The notes beneath the pieces are model-generated. The model was not told where the DNA came from. It did not search any database and saw only the letters and a program-made list of their open reading frames with translations. The translations under genes were made by a program, and so were the position numbers. 64,000 nucleotides of DNA from positions 31,908 to 95,907 of the forward strand of contig WSYE01000007.1 in NCBI GenBank assembly GCA_009773665.1, written 5' to 3'. Source of the DNA: Desulfovibrionaceae bacterium. Lineage in GTDB: Bacteria > Desulfobacterota > Desulfovibrionia > Desulfovibrionales > Desulfovibrionaceae. Numbering within the stretch: the stretch's first letter is position 1; each line of letters starts with the position of its first letter. This document shows, one piece after another, positions 1 through 8,631 of this stretch.

Positions 1-73
1 AGATAGTATCGAAATCAACAGGGGTGTCTTCGGTGAGAGCGCCTTTCGGCAGCGCGGCAGTCTTGTCGTGCAT
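1..73 (-). CDS. Start of an unidentified gene (partial)
   Basis: An ATG at the complement of 71-73 is preceded by GGAGG eight bases upstream, and 24 codons stay open to the window edge (MHDKTAALPKGALTEDTPVD...). It lies about 50 bases downstream of the AraC-type regulator on the same strand, so the two are probably co-transcribed or the regulator controls this gene. The visible polar N-terminus is too short to assign a family. Confidence 0.6.
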   Translation of the reverse strand, partial: MHDKTAALPKGALTEDTPVDFDTI

Positions 74-123
74 GAACGGATACCTCCGGCGTGGTGCCGG
101 AGCCGTCCTGCCACCTTCCGGGA

Positions 124-948
124 TCAGCGGTCTTGGACGATCTTGCCGTATGCGCCGGGGGTCAGCCCGGTGATGCGGCGGAAATGGCGGGTCAGGTGGC
201 TCTGGTCGCAGAAGCCGGACTCCAGGGCCGCATCGGACACGCTGCGGCCAGACGCGATCAGGGCGCGGGCCGCCTCCACGCGCAGCATCACCTGATAGGC
301 ATGAGGGGCAAGGCCAACAAAGCGGCTGAACTGGCGGTTCAGGCGGAAACCCGAGAGGCCAGACGCCTGAGAGAGCTCCTCCAGGCTGACCGAGCTGGTT
401 GCGCGCTCGCGCAGGTATTCGCGGGCGCGACTCACGGCGCGGGGTTCGTCCGCCATGCGGACCCTGGCCTTTCGTTCGGCGTGGCGCGATATCCAGGTGG
501 ACAGGATGGTGCTCAGGCGGCTCTGGCGCTCCAAAAGCGTGGTGCTCCCGGCCTCCAGGTCCAGGTGGAGCCTGCGCAGGGCCGAAGCGAGCTGCGCATC
601 CTGAATGACGCCGCCGGGAAAGTCCGGGATCTTGACGCCCTGCCCGTCCAACTCCCCGGCCAAACGCTCCACCACCGGGGCGTCCAGGTAGAACATGCGG
701 TAGGCGAACCCCTGGGGCGACGCGGGGTGACCGTCGTGCACCTCGCCGGGGACCACCATGTTCACGGCCCCGGCAGCGGCCACGCAGTCGCGCCCGAGAT
801 AGCGGAAGCCCAGCGCCCCGGACTCGATGACGCCCACGGCGTAGCCCTCGTGGAAGTGGCGGGCGAAGCGCACGCCCACGTGCTCGGCGCGCAGGCACTC
901 CACGCCGCCAAGCCCCTGGGGCTTCCAGATATTCACGCTGTTCTTCAT
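124..948 (-). CDS. AraC family transcriptional regulator
   Basis: 274 residues. The N-terminal half looks like an AraC-type cupin ligand-binding domain (RHFHEGYAVGVIESG near residues 30-45, then PGEVHDG), and the C-terminal ~100 residues form the double helix-turn-helix domain (SLEELSQASGLSGFRLNRQF and the typical FCDQSHLTRHFRRITGLTPGAY at the end). It presumably binds DNA in response to a small ligand; none can be named from sequence. It is followed closely on the same strand by the partial gene at 1-73, its most likely target. The start is the ATG whose complement is at 946-948; the upstream gap carries a palindromic repeat (1016-1079). Confidence 0.9.
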   Translation of the reverse strand: MKNSVNIWKPQGLGGVECLRAEHVGVRFARHFHEGYAVGVIESGALGFRYLGRDCVAAAGAVNMVVPGEVHDGHPASPQGFAYRMFYLDAPVVERLAGELDGQGVKIPDFPGGVIQDAQLASALRRLHLDLEAGSTTLLERQSRLSTILSTWISRHAERKARVRMADEPRAVSRAREYLRERATSSVSLEELSQASGLSGFRLNRQFSRFVGLAPHAYQVMLRVEAARALIASGRSVSDAALESGFCDQSHLTRHFRRITGLTPGAYGKIVQDR

Positions 949-1015
949 GAGTACTTTCTATCAATGGCCTGCGCGACAGTGTAGCTTCTCAAGATACGCT
1001 CATGCAGTTTACCAC

Positions 1016-1079
1016 CCTAAACCACCAGAACCATATAATTTTATGAAAAACATATTCATGTTTTTCATAAACGCGACAC
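1016..1079. repeat. AT-rich palindromic repeat, copy A
   Basis: A 64-bp element that also occurs at 1519-1584. Both copies run from CCTAAACCA through an AT-rich arm and a perfect hairpin (ATGAAAAACAT, loop ATTC, ATGTTTTTCAT here) to ACGCGACAC. This copy ends four bases before the stop codon of the SUI1/YciH gene (read on the minus strand), so it could act as a terminator or a 3'-end stabiliser. It is not GC-rich like a classical terminator, and the shared flanks beyond the hairpin suggest a dispersed repeat. Confidence 0.75.
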
Positions 1080-1082
1080 GCA

Positions 1083-1448
1083 TCATCCGCCAGCCAGCTT
1101 GACCTTGTAGCCGAGCCTGGCAAGCTCCTGGGCCAGCGCCTCCCGGTGGTCGCCCTGAATCTCGATGACGCCGTCCTTCACTGCGCCCCCGGCGCCGCAG
1201 CGCTGCTTCAGCTGCTTGGCCAGCTTTTCCAGCGCATCTTCAGACAGGGGCAGGCCCGTGACAAGGCTCACGCCCTTGCCCTTGCGGCCCTTGGTCTGGC
1301 GGGAGATGCGCACGATCCCGTCGCCTTTCGGAGCCGTTTTCATCCTGGCGCAGACGCAGCCGGACACGGGCTTGCCACAGGCCGGGCACATCTTGCCCTG
1401 CTCCGAGGAGTAGACCAGACCGGAAAAATCGAGTCGTTGTGCTGCCAT
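1083..1448 (-). CDS. yciH: SUI1/YciH family translation initiation factor
   Basis: 121 residues, close to the family norm. An N-terminal zinc-ribbon-like stretch (CPACGKPVSGCVCAR, residues ~22-36) is followed by a SUI1 domain (IVRISRQTKGRKGKGVSLVTGLP, then a KQLKQRCGAGGAVKDGVIEIQGDHRE core). Family members act at the ribosomal P site and help start-codon discrimination; the bacterial role is accessory. The chosen start is the ATG at the complement of 1446-1448 giving MAAQRLDFSGLVYS; a longer frame upstream runs through the palindromic repeat and is not credible. It lies between the beta-lactamase and AraC genes on the same strand, each separated by a copy of the repeat. Confidence 0.9.
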   Translation of the reverse strand: MAAQRLDFSGLVYSSEQGKMCPACGKPVSGCVCARMKTAPKGDGIVRISRQTKGRKGKGVSLVTGLPLSEDALEKLAKQLKQRCGAGGAVKDGVIEIQGDHREALAQELARLGYKVKLAGG

Positions 1449-1518
1449 GTGATCTCTCGCGCGTTGACGTCTTGTGACTAATACGGCGTTCTCAACAAGC
1501 GCTGAAACAATTTTTAAG

Positions 1519-1584
1519 CCTAAACCAAGAGAACCAATTATTTTATTTTTGAAAAACATTTCATGTTTTTCAAAAACGCGACAC
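1519..1584. repeat. AT-rich palindromic repeat, copy B
   Basis: Second copy of the element at 1016-1079, with the same outer sequences (CCTAAACCA ... ACGCGACAC). The hairpin is longer here: TTTTTGAAAAACAT and ATGTTTTTCAAAAA around a 3-base loop. It directly abuts the stop codon of the beta-lactamase gene on the minus strand and precedes the yciH promoter region. Confidence 0.75.
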
Positions 1585-2390
1585 TAGGGCAGAAGCCCCT
1601 CGCCGCGCAGCACGGCCTTGACCACCCCCTGGCGTGCCGGGAGCTGTTCGGGCTTGGCGATGTCGATGTTCAGGGCGAAATACCAGACCTCGCCGCCGCG
1701 CTCCAGCCAGCCCACCCACCAGCCGATGTTGGCGCTGCGCGCAGCCCAGCCGGTCTTGGCCCGAAGCGTCCAGCCCTCGCCCTGCTCCACCACCATGAAG
1801 TCCTTCACCACGGCCATGTTCTTCTTGGAGAATGGCAGACGGTCGTGCTTGAGGCGTTGCAGGAATTCCACCTGCTCCAGGGCCGAGATGCGCAGGTCGC
1901 CTTGCAGCCAGAACACGTCGATGCCGCCGCCGATGTTCTCGTTGCCGTAGCGGGCGGCCTTCACCCATTTCTCCATGCGCTGCTGGCCCACCCGGCGGGC
2001 GAGCTCCTGATATACCGGCACGCAGGACACGGCGAAGGCCTCCTGGAGGGAGAGGTCCTTGTTCCAGGCCGCCACTTCGTATTTCGTCCCATTCCAGGGG
2101 AACGCGGCGTCCGGCCCGGAGACCGCCCTTGTTTCCAGGGCTATCATGATGTTTGGTATCTTGAAGGTGGAGGCGGGCAGATACCCCCTGGCGGCCCGGT
2201 TGGCGTCATGGACCTGGGCCGCTCCCGAGCCGTCTTTGAAGAGGACCATGGTTCCGGTCACTCCTGCTTCGGCGAAGTGGCGTGCCCAGTCCTGGCGTTC
2301 GCTGGCGGCTGGCACGGTCACGGCCTTGCCGACGCCCGCGCACGCGGCGAGGCACGACAGTATCACGGCGAGGGGAAGAATACGGCGCAT
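1584..2390 (-). CDS. Class D (OXA-type) beta-lactamase, probable lipoprotein
   Basis: 268 residues from the ATG at the complement of 2388-2390, preceded by GGAGAG. All class D serine beta-lactamase motifs are present in order: STFK (Ser74-Lys77), SCV (122-124), YGN (148-150), FWL (160-162) and KTG (212-214). It should hydrolyse penicillin-type beta-lactams through an acyl-enzyme on Ser74, with the motif I lysine acting as general base. The N-terminus is a signal peptide ending in a lipobox-like LAAC (Cys17), so the enzyme may be anchored to a membrane. No sensor or regulator of the bla type is adjacent. A BlaR-type sensor domain is unlikely because there are no extra membrane helices. Confidence 0.92.
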   Translation of the reverse strand: MRRILPLAVILSCLAACAGVGKAVTVPAASERQDWARHFAEAGVTGTMVLFKDGSGAAQVHDANRAARGYLPASTFKIPNIMIALETRAVSGPDAAFPWNGTKYEVAAWNKDLSLQEAFAVSCVPVYQELARRVGQQRMEKWVKAARYGNENIGGGIDVFWLQGDLRISALEQVEFLQRLKHDRLPFSKKNMAVVKDFMVVEQGEGWTLRAKTGWAARSANIGWWVGWLERGGEVWYFALNIDIAKPEQLPARQGVVKAVLRGEGLLP

Positions 2391-2576
2391 GCGGCTCTCC
2401 TGCTCTGTACGACGGTCGGTTCCGGTGATTTCTTTGTCCCCGCTGCCCGGTCCTGTCAACGCCACATTGGGAACAGCCGGTTCGAACCCAGGAAAGGCTT
2501 GCGCCGGGAAAGCAGGGTGGGATACTCATGACTAGTGTCCCAGACTTTTCCGATTCCATAAGGCCAAGGAGCCCAC

Positions 2577-4776
2577 ATGCGCTCAATGCGCCCCGAGTTC
2601 CTTTTGCACTGGTCCATCCGCCAGACGCTCTACGCCCTGGTGCTCTGCGCAGTATGTCCGGCGCTCCTGGTGATCATATCCTACGGCGTTCAGGACTACC
2701 GCCGCGCGCAACTCCAGACGCGCGACCAGACCCTGAACCTGGTCAAGTCCATCGCCTTCCAGCAGCAGATCCTCACCGAGAACACCCGCATCCTCCTGCA
2801 CACCCTGGCCCGCCTGCCGGAAGTCATCTCGGCCAACCCTCCGGCCATGCATGAGCTGTTCAAGGAACTGCTGACCGTCCACTCCAACTACTCCAATATC
2901 TCCTTCGTGGACATGAACGGCTATTTGGTGAGCAGCAGCCACATCTTCAAACCGCCCATAATCGCCTACGACCGGAAATATTTCAAGGACGCCGTGCGCG
3001 CAAAACAGTTCAGCGCCGGGGAATTTGTGGTGGGCAGAGTGGTGAAGGACCCCATTTTTCAGTTCTCCGCACCGGTGTTCAACGAGGCAGGCGCCATGTC
3101 CGGAGTGCTGGTCGCCACCATGAAGCTGAACATGTATGATCACCTGTACTCCGAGACGGTCCTCCCGGCCCATTGGCGCTTCGCGCTGATCGACCACCAG
3201 GGAATCCGGCTGCACCGGTTCCCGAAAAACGACGCCATCGCTCCTGGCAAACCGATCCAGCCTGATCTTCACGCGTTCTTCGAGAACTCCGCAAGGGACG
3301 AAGGAACCGTCCAGGCCGTCGGTCCGGACGGGGTCAGGCTGGAATACGCCTTCGTCAAACTACGCCTCTCCCCGCAGGCCCCCCCCTACATGACGGTCGC
3401 GGTGGGCCTGCCCGCCGTAGCGTTCACACAGGTGTTCGTGTCCAAGGTGTTTCCGGCCCTGGCGCTTATGCTCGGCGTGCTGGCGCTGGCGCTTCTGACG
3501 GCCCGGTTCCTTGGGAAGATGACCATTGGCGCGGGCCTGGACCGTCTCGCTCTGGCCGCCCGGCAACTGAGCGCAGGCGACCTCACGTTTCGCGTGGGGC
3601 CGCTGGAATCCTGCCGGGAAGTGCGCGAGGCGGGTCAGGCGTTCGACCAGATGGCTACGGCCCTGTCCGAGGAATCAGCCGAGCGCCGGCAAGCCGAACT
3701 GGAACTGACCAAAGCCAAAGGCTACATTGCCAACATCCTGGATTCCATGCCCTCCGTGCTGGTGGGGGCCCCTGGAAGTGGTGTTCCCCCGGCTGGTTTC
3801 CCACCTGGAGGACATCCGCACCGCTCTGCGGGAGCGCCACCCGCTGCACGTGGAGCGGGAGATGTTCCATAAGGACAACACCTTCGGCTATCAGGACGTG
3901 ATGATCTATCCCCTCATCAGCAACGGCGTGGAGGGCGTGGTGGTGCGCGTGGACGACGTGACCCACCGGGTGCACATGGAAGAGATGATGGTCCAGTCCG
4001 AAAAGATGGTCTCGGTGGGGGGGCTGGCCGCAGGCATGGCCCACGAGATAAACAACCCGTTGAGCGGGATTCTACAGAGCGCCCAGGTGCTCATTTCGCA
4101 CCTCTCTCCGGACGCGCCCGCCAACCGCGCGGCTGCCGAGGCCAGCGGCTGCACCATGGAGAATATCCGGGCCTATGCCGATAAGCGCCAGATCCCGGAA
4201 TTTCTGGAAGCCATCCGGGAATCCGGAGTCCGGGCCGCGCGCATCGTCTCCAACATGCTGGAGTTCAGCCGCAAGAGCCACTCCACGCGAACCCCCGAGC
4301 AGGTCAACGACCTCATGGACAAGGCCGTGGAACTGGCCCTCTCGGACTACGACCTGAAAAAGCAGTACGACTTCAAGCGGATGCACATCGAGCGCCAATA
4401 CGATCCGCATCTGCCGGAGGTGCCCTGCACCCGCACCGAAATCGAGCAGGTGTTTCTCAACCTGCTCAAAAACGCGGCTCATGCCATGGCGCAAACGCCG
4501 GACAGCGCGGCCCCTCCCGGCATCATCGTGCGAACCAGTGTCGAAGGGAACTGGCTGCGCATCGAGGTGGAGGACAACGGCCCCGGCATGCCCGAGTCTG
4601 TGCGCAAACGCGTGTTCGAACCGTTCTTCACCACCAAGCCCGTGGGCGAAGGCACGGGACTTGGGCTGTCGGTCTCCTACTTCATCATCGTCACCAACCA
4701 CGGGGGGCGCTTCGACGTGCAGTCCGAGCCGGGCAAGGGCGCGCGCTTCATCCTGTGGCTGCCCCTGGGCAATTGA
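2577..4776 (+). pseudogene. Sensor histidine kinase, disrupted in the PAS domain
   Basis: Two overlapping frames together make one kinase. Frame 1 (2577-about 3764) encodes an N-terminal membrane helix (residues ~17-36), a periplasmic Cache sensor, a second helix (~290-310), a HAMP-like linker and the start of a PAS domain ending in DSMPSVLV. Frame 2 (from about 3766 to 4776) resumes with PLEVVFP and carries the end of PAS, HisKA (GMAHEINNPLSGILQSAQ) and the HATPase domain (DNGPGMPES, FFTTKPVGEGTGLGLS). The intact paralogue at 11079-13373 has about 29 residues between these points, so roughly 86-88 bases are missing here and the frame is shifted by one. The start has an AAGGAG site five bases upstream. 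Either a real inactivating deletion or an assembly error at a G/C run (3764-3772). Confidence 0.85.
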
Positions 4777-4800
4777 CTCGGGGCGGACACAACGCAGCAC

Positions 4801-5142
4801 TCAGTCCACGATGAACAGCTTCGCGCCTGTGGCCGTGTAGGACTGGTGCGCCTCGGCGTTGTCCGCCACCTGGTAGCTCATGCCCGGTGTGAGCGTGAAC
4901 GTCCTGCCGTCCTCCAGGGTGGTCACCAGTTCCCCTTCCAGGCAAAGCAGCACATGCCCCTTGCTGCACCAGTGATCCGCCAGATAGCCAGGGGAGTATT
5001 CCACCATGCGCACTCGAATCTGGTTGGCCGGGTCGCCGAAAAGGCGCGTGCGCCAGAATGCCACACCGGTCTCGCCCTTGTGTTCGGTGGGCTCCACGTT
5101 GTTCCAGTCGGTGACGCCAAACGCGATGTTGTCCATTTTCAT
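4801..5142 (-). CDS. DHCW-motif cupin fold protein
   Basis: 113 residues, a single small beta-barrel cupin. The name-giving motif is visible as GYLADHWCSKGH (~residues 52-63), followed by LEGELVTTLEDGRTFTLTPGMSYQV, the usual second cupin strand set with a late His (AEAHQSY). Proteins of this family are of unknown biochemical role, probably metal-binding. The start is the ATG at the complement of 5140-5142 with AGGAG eight bases upstream. It follows the EamA transporter gene by 20 bases on the same strand and is probably co-transcribed with it. Confidence 0.85.
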   Translation of the reverse strand: MKMDNIAFGVTDWNNVEPTEHKGETGVAFWRTRLFGDPANQIRVRMVEYSPGYLADHWCSKGHVLLCLEGELVTTLEDGRTFTLTPGMSYQVADNAEAHQSYTATGAKLFIVD

Positions 5143-5162
5143 GGGATGCTCCTGAAGCGTGA

Positions 5163-6086
5163 TTATTGATGTTCGCGCGGACGAAGCGAGGCAAAGCGCC
5201 ACTCCACCGTAGCCATCAGGATTCCCGCCACGATGAGCCCTCCGCCCAGCACGTGGAACATGGCTACGGCCTCCCCCAGGATCAGCACGGACTCGATGGC
5301 CGTGAACAGAGGCAGCGAGTAGTATACGATGCCCGCCAGCACCGGCCCGATGCTTGCGATGGCGCGGGTCCAGAGCAGGTACGCCGCGAACGAGCACCCG
5401 ACGCCCGCGTAGACCACGCCCACGACCACGCGGGCGTTCCATGTAGGCGCGGGCAGAACCGCCGCCTCCCAGGCCACTGCCGGAATCATGAACGCCAGGC
5501 CCAGGGCGAACAGGGCGGCGTTGAAGCCCTCGATGGATATCTCCGGGGGGCGTTTGCGAATGAGGAACGAGTACACGGCGAAGCTGGCCGCACCAGCCAA
5601 GGCCCACAGATCGCCCGGAGTGAAGGTGACTGCTGCCAGATGTTGCCAGTCCCCGCGCGAGATTAGCATCAAAACGCCCAGGAGCACCACGGCCACCCCG
5701 GCCAGACGACGGGGCGTGATGGGTTCGCCGTACACGATGCGCGACAGGATTATGATAATGATCGGGGCCGTGGGCACCAGGAGCGCCATGTTCAGGCTCT
5801 GCGTGGTCTGCCCGGCCTTGTAGATCAGCGCGTTCAGGGCCGTGACCCCAACCAGGGCCATGACGCAGAGGTACGGCCAGTGCCTGCGCATGACGGGCAG
5901 GTCGGCCCGAAGTTTGGGCAGGGCCAGGGGCAGCATGCAGCAAAGGGCCAGCAGCCAGCGCCAGAAGTTGAGCTGCATGGGGGGGATTTCGTGGGCGACG
6001 GCCCGCGCTACCACGAAATTGCCCGCCCACAGGATCGTGGCGGCCAGGGCGGCCAGATAGCCGCCGGTTCTTACGTTCAATGCCAT
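5163..6086 (-). CDS. EamA/DMT family transporter
   Basis: 307 residues with about ten hydrophobic segments arranged as two EamA repeats (repeat one ILWAGNFVVARAVAH..., repeat two DLWALAGAASFAVYSFLIRK...). Drug/metabolite-superfamily proteins of this type export amino acids, metabolites or other small molecules across the inner membrane; the substrate cannot be told. The start is the ATG at the complement of 6084-6086 (MALNVRTGGYL); the longer open frame upstream is polar and not membrane-like. The downstream cupin gene is 20 bases away. Confidence 0.9.
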   Translation of the reverse strand: MALNVRTGGYLAALAATILWAGNFVVARAVAHEIPPMQLNFWRWLLALCCMLPLALPKLRADLPVMRRHWPYLCVMALVGVTALNALIYKAGQTTQSLNMALLVPTAPIIIIILSRIVYGEPITPRRLAGVAVVLLGVLMLISRGDWQHLAAVTFTPGDLWALAGAASFAVYSFLIRKRPPEISIEGFNAALFALGLAFMIPAVAWEAAVLPAPTWNARVVVGVVYAGVGCSFAAYLLWTRAIASIGPVLAGIVYYSLPLFTAIESVLILGEAVAMFHVLGGGLIVAGILMATVEWRFASLRPREHQ

Positions 6087-6339
6087 GAAGACCTGCTCGG
6101 GGCGCGTGCCCCCGGAAATGAATTTGCAGCCGGAGTTTCCGGAATATGCCGGTCGGAACGAGCCGCAGGGCGCTTTAATCCGCCTAACCGGGAGCGGTGT
6201 CAACGCCGTGGCGAAGCCGCTCACTTCCACGGCCGACACTTCCCACAGCCTGCGATATACGCTACATTCAAAGGCCTGTTTGCGACGGCTGCCCATGATC
6301 ATGACGGCAACCTGGCAAGACGCCACGTGAGGGCCCATC

Positions 6340-6591
6340 ATGGCCAAATCCTATCTGCTTTACCGCTGCGGCGGTGACGGCGCGAGAACCCCGGTGGTAT
6401 TTTTCAGCGCAGATTCCGAGGAAGAGGCGCGCGAAGCGCCCACATGGCTGCGGCGCCACCACCCGGAGAACGACTTGCTGCACCTCGGGCCGGGTGATTT
6501 TTTCGAGATAATCGAACAGAGCAAGTGTTCCCCGGAGGAATGGGACAGCGCTGTGGAGAAGCTCGCAGCCAACGCGCCAAAGCCCGGATGA
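6340..6591 (+). CDS. Small hypothetical protein
   Basis: 83 residues, soluble and mildly acidic (MAKSYLLYRCGGDG...). A GAGGG lies about six bases before the ATG. There is one Cys in YRCGGDG and one in EQSKCSPEEW. No family recognised. It is divergent from the EamA transporter and followed by another small gene. Codon use is in keeping with neighbouring genes, which supports it being real. Confidence 0.55.
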   Translation: MAKSYLLYRCGGDGARTPVVFFSADSEEEAREAPTWLRRHHPENDLLHLGPGDFFEIIEQSKCSPEEWDSAVEKLAANAPKPG

Positions 6592-6760
6592 GGAGCGCGG
6601 CTGGCCCGTTTCATGGGCCAGAATTTGCCGCGAGGCGCACGCATCGACGGGAGCGGCTTTCTCACGTATGATCCCCCATGGAAGAGCCCGGCAGGCCCGC
6701 AGTCCCGATTGCCGCCGCCGGAGCCCACACGCTTCAATCACCCATACACAAGGACGATCC

Positions 6761-6904
6761 GTGGCCAAGACACCCAATTATACCTACGAAAAGCGGGCCA
6801 AAGAGGCTGCCAAGAACAAGAAGAAAGAAGAGAAGCTGAAGCGCAAGCAGGAGAAGAAAGCCGCAGCTCCTGAAGACGGCCAGGAAAACACGCCGGAAGA
6901 ATGA
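6761..6904 (+). CDS. Small lysine-rich protein
   Basis: 47 residues from a GTG start with AAGGA ten bases upstream: VAKTPNYTYEKRAKEAAKNK, then a run of Lys/Glu and an acidic tail. Short proteins beginning (M/V)AKTPNY.YEKR are widespread in proteobacteria and of unknown function; the helix is highly charged and may bind nucleic acid or the ribosome (inference). A longer frame starting further upstream is possible but lacks a good ribosome site. Confidence 0.6.
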   Translation: MAKTPNYTYEKRAKEAAKNKKKEEKLKRKQEKKAAAPEDGQENTPEE

Positions 6905-6992
6905 GCCGGACCGCGCGCCTTTATCCCGTCGCAGTCAACGGGCCTGAGCAGGCACGGGCAACCAGCAGCAACATCGCTCATCTCAACGAAAC

Positions 6993-7018
6993 GGCCGCCT
7001 GAATCTCTTCAGGCGGCC
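6993..7018. terminator. Bidirectional terminator hairpin
   Basis: Perfect 11-bp stem GGCCGCCTGAA/TTCAGGCGGCC with a TCTC loop, lying midway between the end of the lysine-rich small gene (plus strand) and the end of rubrerythrin (minus strand). T-rich stretches follow on both sides (GTTTATTT on plus, GTTTCGTT on minus). Confidence 0.75.
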
Positions 7019-7107
7019 CTCCAGCTGTTTATTTGTACGCTGACGCGCGCGACCGACGGCCCGGCGCTTTCATTCGCGCCGGTTGACCCTGCGGGCGCGG
7101 CCAGCCT

Positions 7108-7683
7108 CTACCAGTTCTCGCCCAAAAGCTCGAAATGCGCCTGCGGGTGGGCGCACGCGGCGCACGCGCCGGGTGCCTCCTCGGCGGTGTGCAGGTAGCC
7201 GCAGTTGCGGCAACGCCAGGTGACTGGCGTGTCGCGCTTGAACACGCGCCCGCTCTCCACGTTGGCCAGCAGGTCGCGGAAGCGCTTCTCGTGCTGCTTT
7301 TCCGCCACGCACACCGCCATCCAGACCGCCGCGATCTCCGGGAAGCCTTCGGCGCGGGCCGCTTCCGCGAAGGCCGGGTACATGTCGCTGTGCTCTTCGT
7401 GCTCACCCATGGCCGAGGCCAGGAGGTTCTCCGCAGTGGTGCCAATCTTTCCGGCCGGGAAGGTGGCCGTGATCTCCAGGTCCCCACCCTCCAGGAACTT
7501 GAAGAAGCGCTTGGCGTGCTCCTTCTCCTGGTTGGCGGTCTCTTCGAAGATGTCCGCGATCTGTACGAAGCATTCCTTGCGGGCGACAGCGGCGAAATAG
7601 GTGTACCTGTTGCGCGCCTGGCTCTCGCCGGCAAAGGATTTCAGCAGGTTTTCCTCGGTCTTTGTTCCTTTCAAGCTAGCCAT
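7108..7683 (-). CDS. rbr: Rubrerythrin
   Basis: 191 residues, the length I recall for Desulfovibrio rubrerythrin. The N-terminal four-helix diiron domain has the ligands in ENLLKSFAGESQARNRY, EKEHAKRF, MGEHEEHSDMYP and AEKQHEKRF; the C-terminal rubredoxin-like domain has WRCRNCGYLH and CAACAHPQ. It reduces hydrogen peroxide to water in the cytoplasm. The start has GGAGGAGAT upstream. The gene follows perR on the same strand, and a PerR-type palindrome overlaps a promoter-like TTGACA in the gap (7940-7957), so peroxide-dependent derepression is likely. No rubredoxin-like gene follows it here. Confidence 0.95.
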   Translation of the reverse strand: MASLKGTKTEENLLKSFAGESQARNRYTYFAAVARKECFVQIADIFEETANQEKEHAKRFFKFLEGGDLEITATFPAGKIGTTAENLLASAMGEHEEHSDMYPAFAEAARAEGFPEIAAVWMAVCVAEKQHEKRFRDLLANVESGRVFKRDTPVTWRCRNCGYLHTAEEAPGACAACAHPQAHFELLGENW

Positions 7684-7939
7684 GTAAATATCTCCTCCAT
7701 CTGGGTTGTCTTGATGCGGCTGGCCTGCCAGCCGCTGGTTGTCGTATCTCAACCGGCCCGTCAGGCCGGGGCAGCCAAATTCTTATCCGGTATGCCCGGC
7801 GCCTTGGCAACCCCTTTGGCATACTCGGGGATGCCCTCGCGGTCGAAACGAGCCAGAATCTACAGGAGCCATCCGTCCTGGCGCAAAGGGACAACCTGCG
7901 CTGCGCTTTGACCAAGCCCGTGGAAAACGCCTATCTATA

Positions 7940-7957
7940 AAGAATAATTCTTGTCAA
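7940..7957 (-). promoter_or_regulatory. Candidate PerR operator and rbr promoter
   Basis: AAGAAT-A-ATTCTT is a perfect 13-bp palindrome at 7940-7952. On the minus strand a consensus -35 hexamer TTGACA (7952-7957) abuts it, with TATAGAT-like sequence following. It sits between perR and rbr and has the size and AT character of Fur/PerR boxes. The identity of the regulator is inferred from context. Confidence 0.6.
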
Positions 7958-7971
7958 GATCTCAAAAAAAA

Positions 7972-8409
7972 TTATCCCTTCTGTTTGCAGGCGGGGCAGA
8001 TCCCGAAGATGTCCAAGCGGTGCGACTCCACCTCGAACCCGACCTCCCGGGCCAGACGGGCCACGTCAGCCTCGAGCCCGCTGAGCTCCAGGTCCAGTAT
8101 CGTCCCGCAACGGGTGCACACCATGTGGGGATGGGGCTTTGGCCTGATTCCGTCGTAGCGGTTTCCCCGCTCGCCGAACTCCAGTTCCAGGATCTCCCCC
8201 TCTTCCTTGAGCAGGCTGATGGTCTTGTACACGGTGGCCAGGCTGGTGGTAGGGTAGGCAGGCAGAATCTGGCGGTGAATCTGTTCCACTGTGGGGTGTC
8301 CGCCGTGGACCAAGACCGCCTGGACGATTGCCAAGCGCTGCGGGGTAAGGCGCTTGCCTTTGCGTTTCATGCGTTCCAGGAACGCGGCGAGACGGTCGGA
8401 GTTTTCCAT
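7972..8409 (-). CDS. perR: Fur family regulator, PerR type
   Basis: 145 residues. Winged helix (RLTPQRLAIVQAVLVHGGHPTVEQ, then TTSLATVYKTISLLKEEGEI) and a C-terminal metal domain with HPHMVCTRCG and GICPACKQK, the two CxxC pairs for structural zinc. The position directly upstream of rubrerythrin argues for peroxide sensing (PerR) rather than iron homeostasis. PerR represses rbr and itself until the bound iron drives oxidation of its own ligands. The start follows GAGGTT; the upstream region is AT-rich and probably holds an autoregulatory site. Confidence 0.9.
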   Translation of the reverse strand: MENSDRLAAFLERMKRKGKRLTPQRLAIVQAVLVHGGHPTVEQIHRQILPAYPTTSLATVYKTISLLKEEGEILELEFGERGNRYDGIRPKPHPHMVCTRCGTILDLELSGLEADVARLAREVGFEVESHRLDIFGICPACKQKG

Positions 8410-8631
8410 GAGAACCTCAGAGTAACTTATCTTAGTCAGTAATTCATACTCTCGCGGTTCACCCGCGTCAACTCCCGGCGACAGGGCTCATTTCCTGTCT
8501 CACCCGCCGGAGGGGATGGCCTAGCGGGGTGTGCTCAAACCGGCCCCGCGAATATCTTGAGGAATCAGGCTGGAGATCAACACGGATGGCCCTGGAAGAC
8601 ACCGCGATATTCTCAGGGACGCGCCGTAGCG

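Noticed and set aside
91..984. Long plus-strand frame (297 codons) opposite the AraC gene
   Set aside because: Antisense to a clear AraC regulator; no ribosome site and Gly/Ala/His-rich shadow composition.
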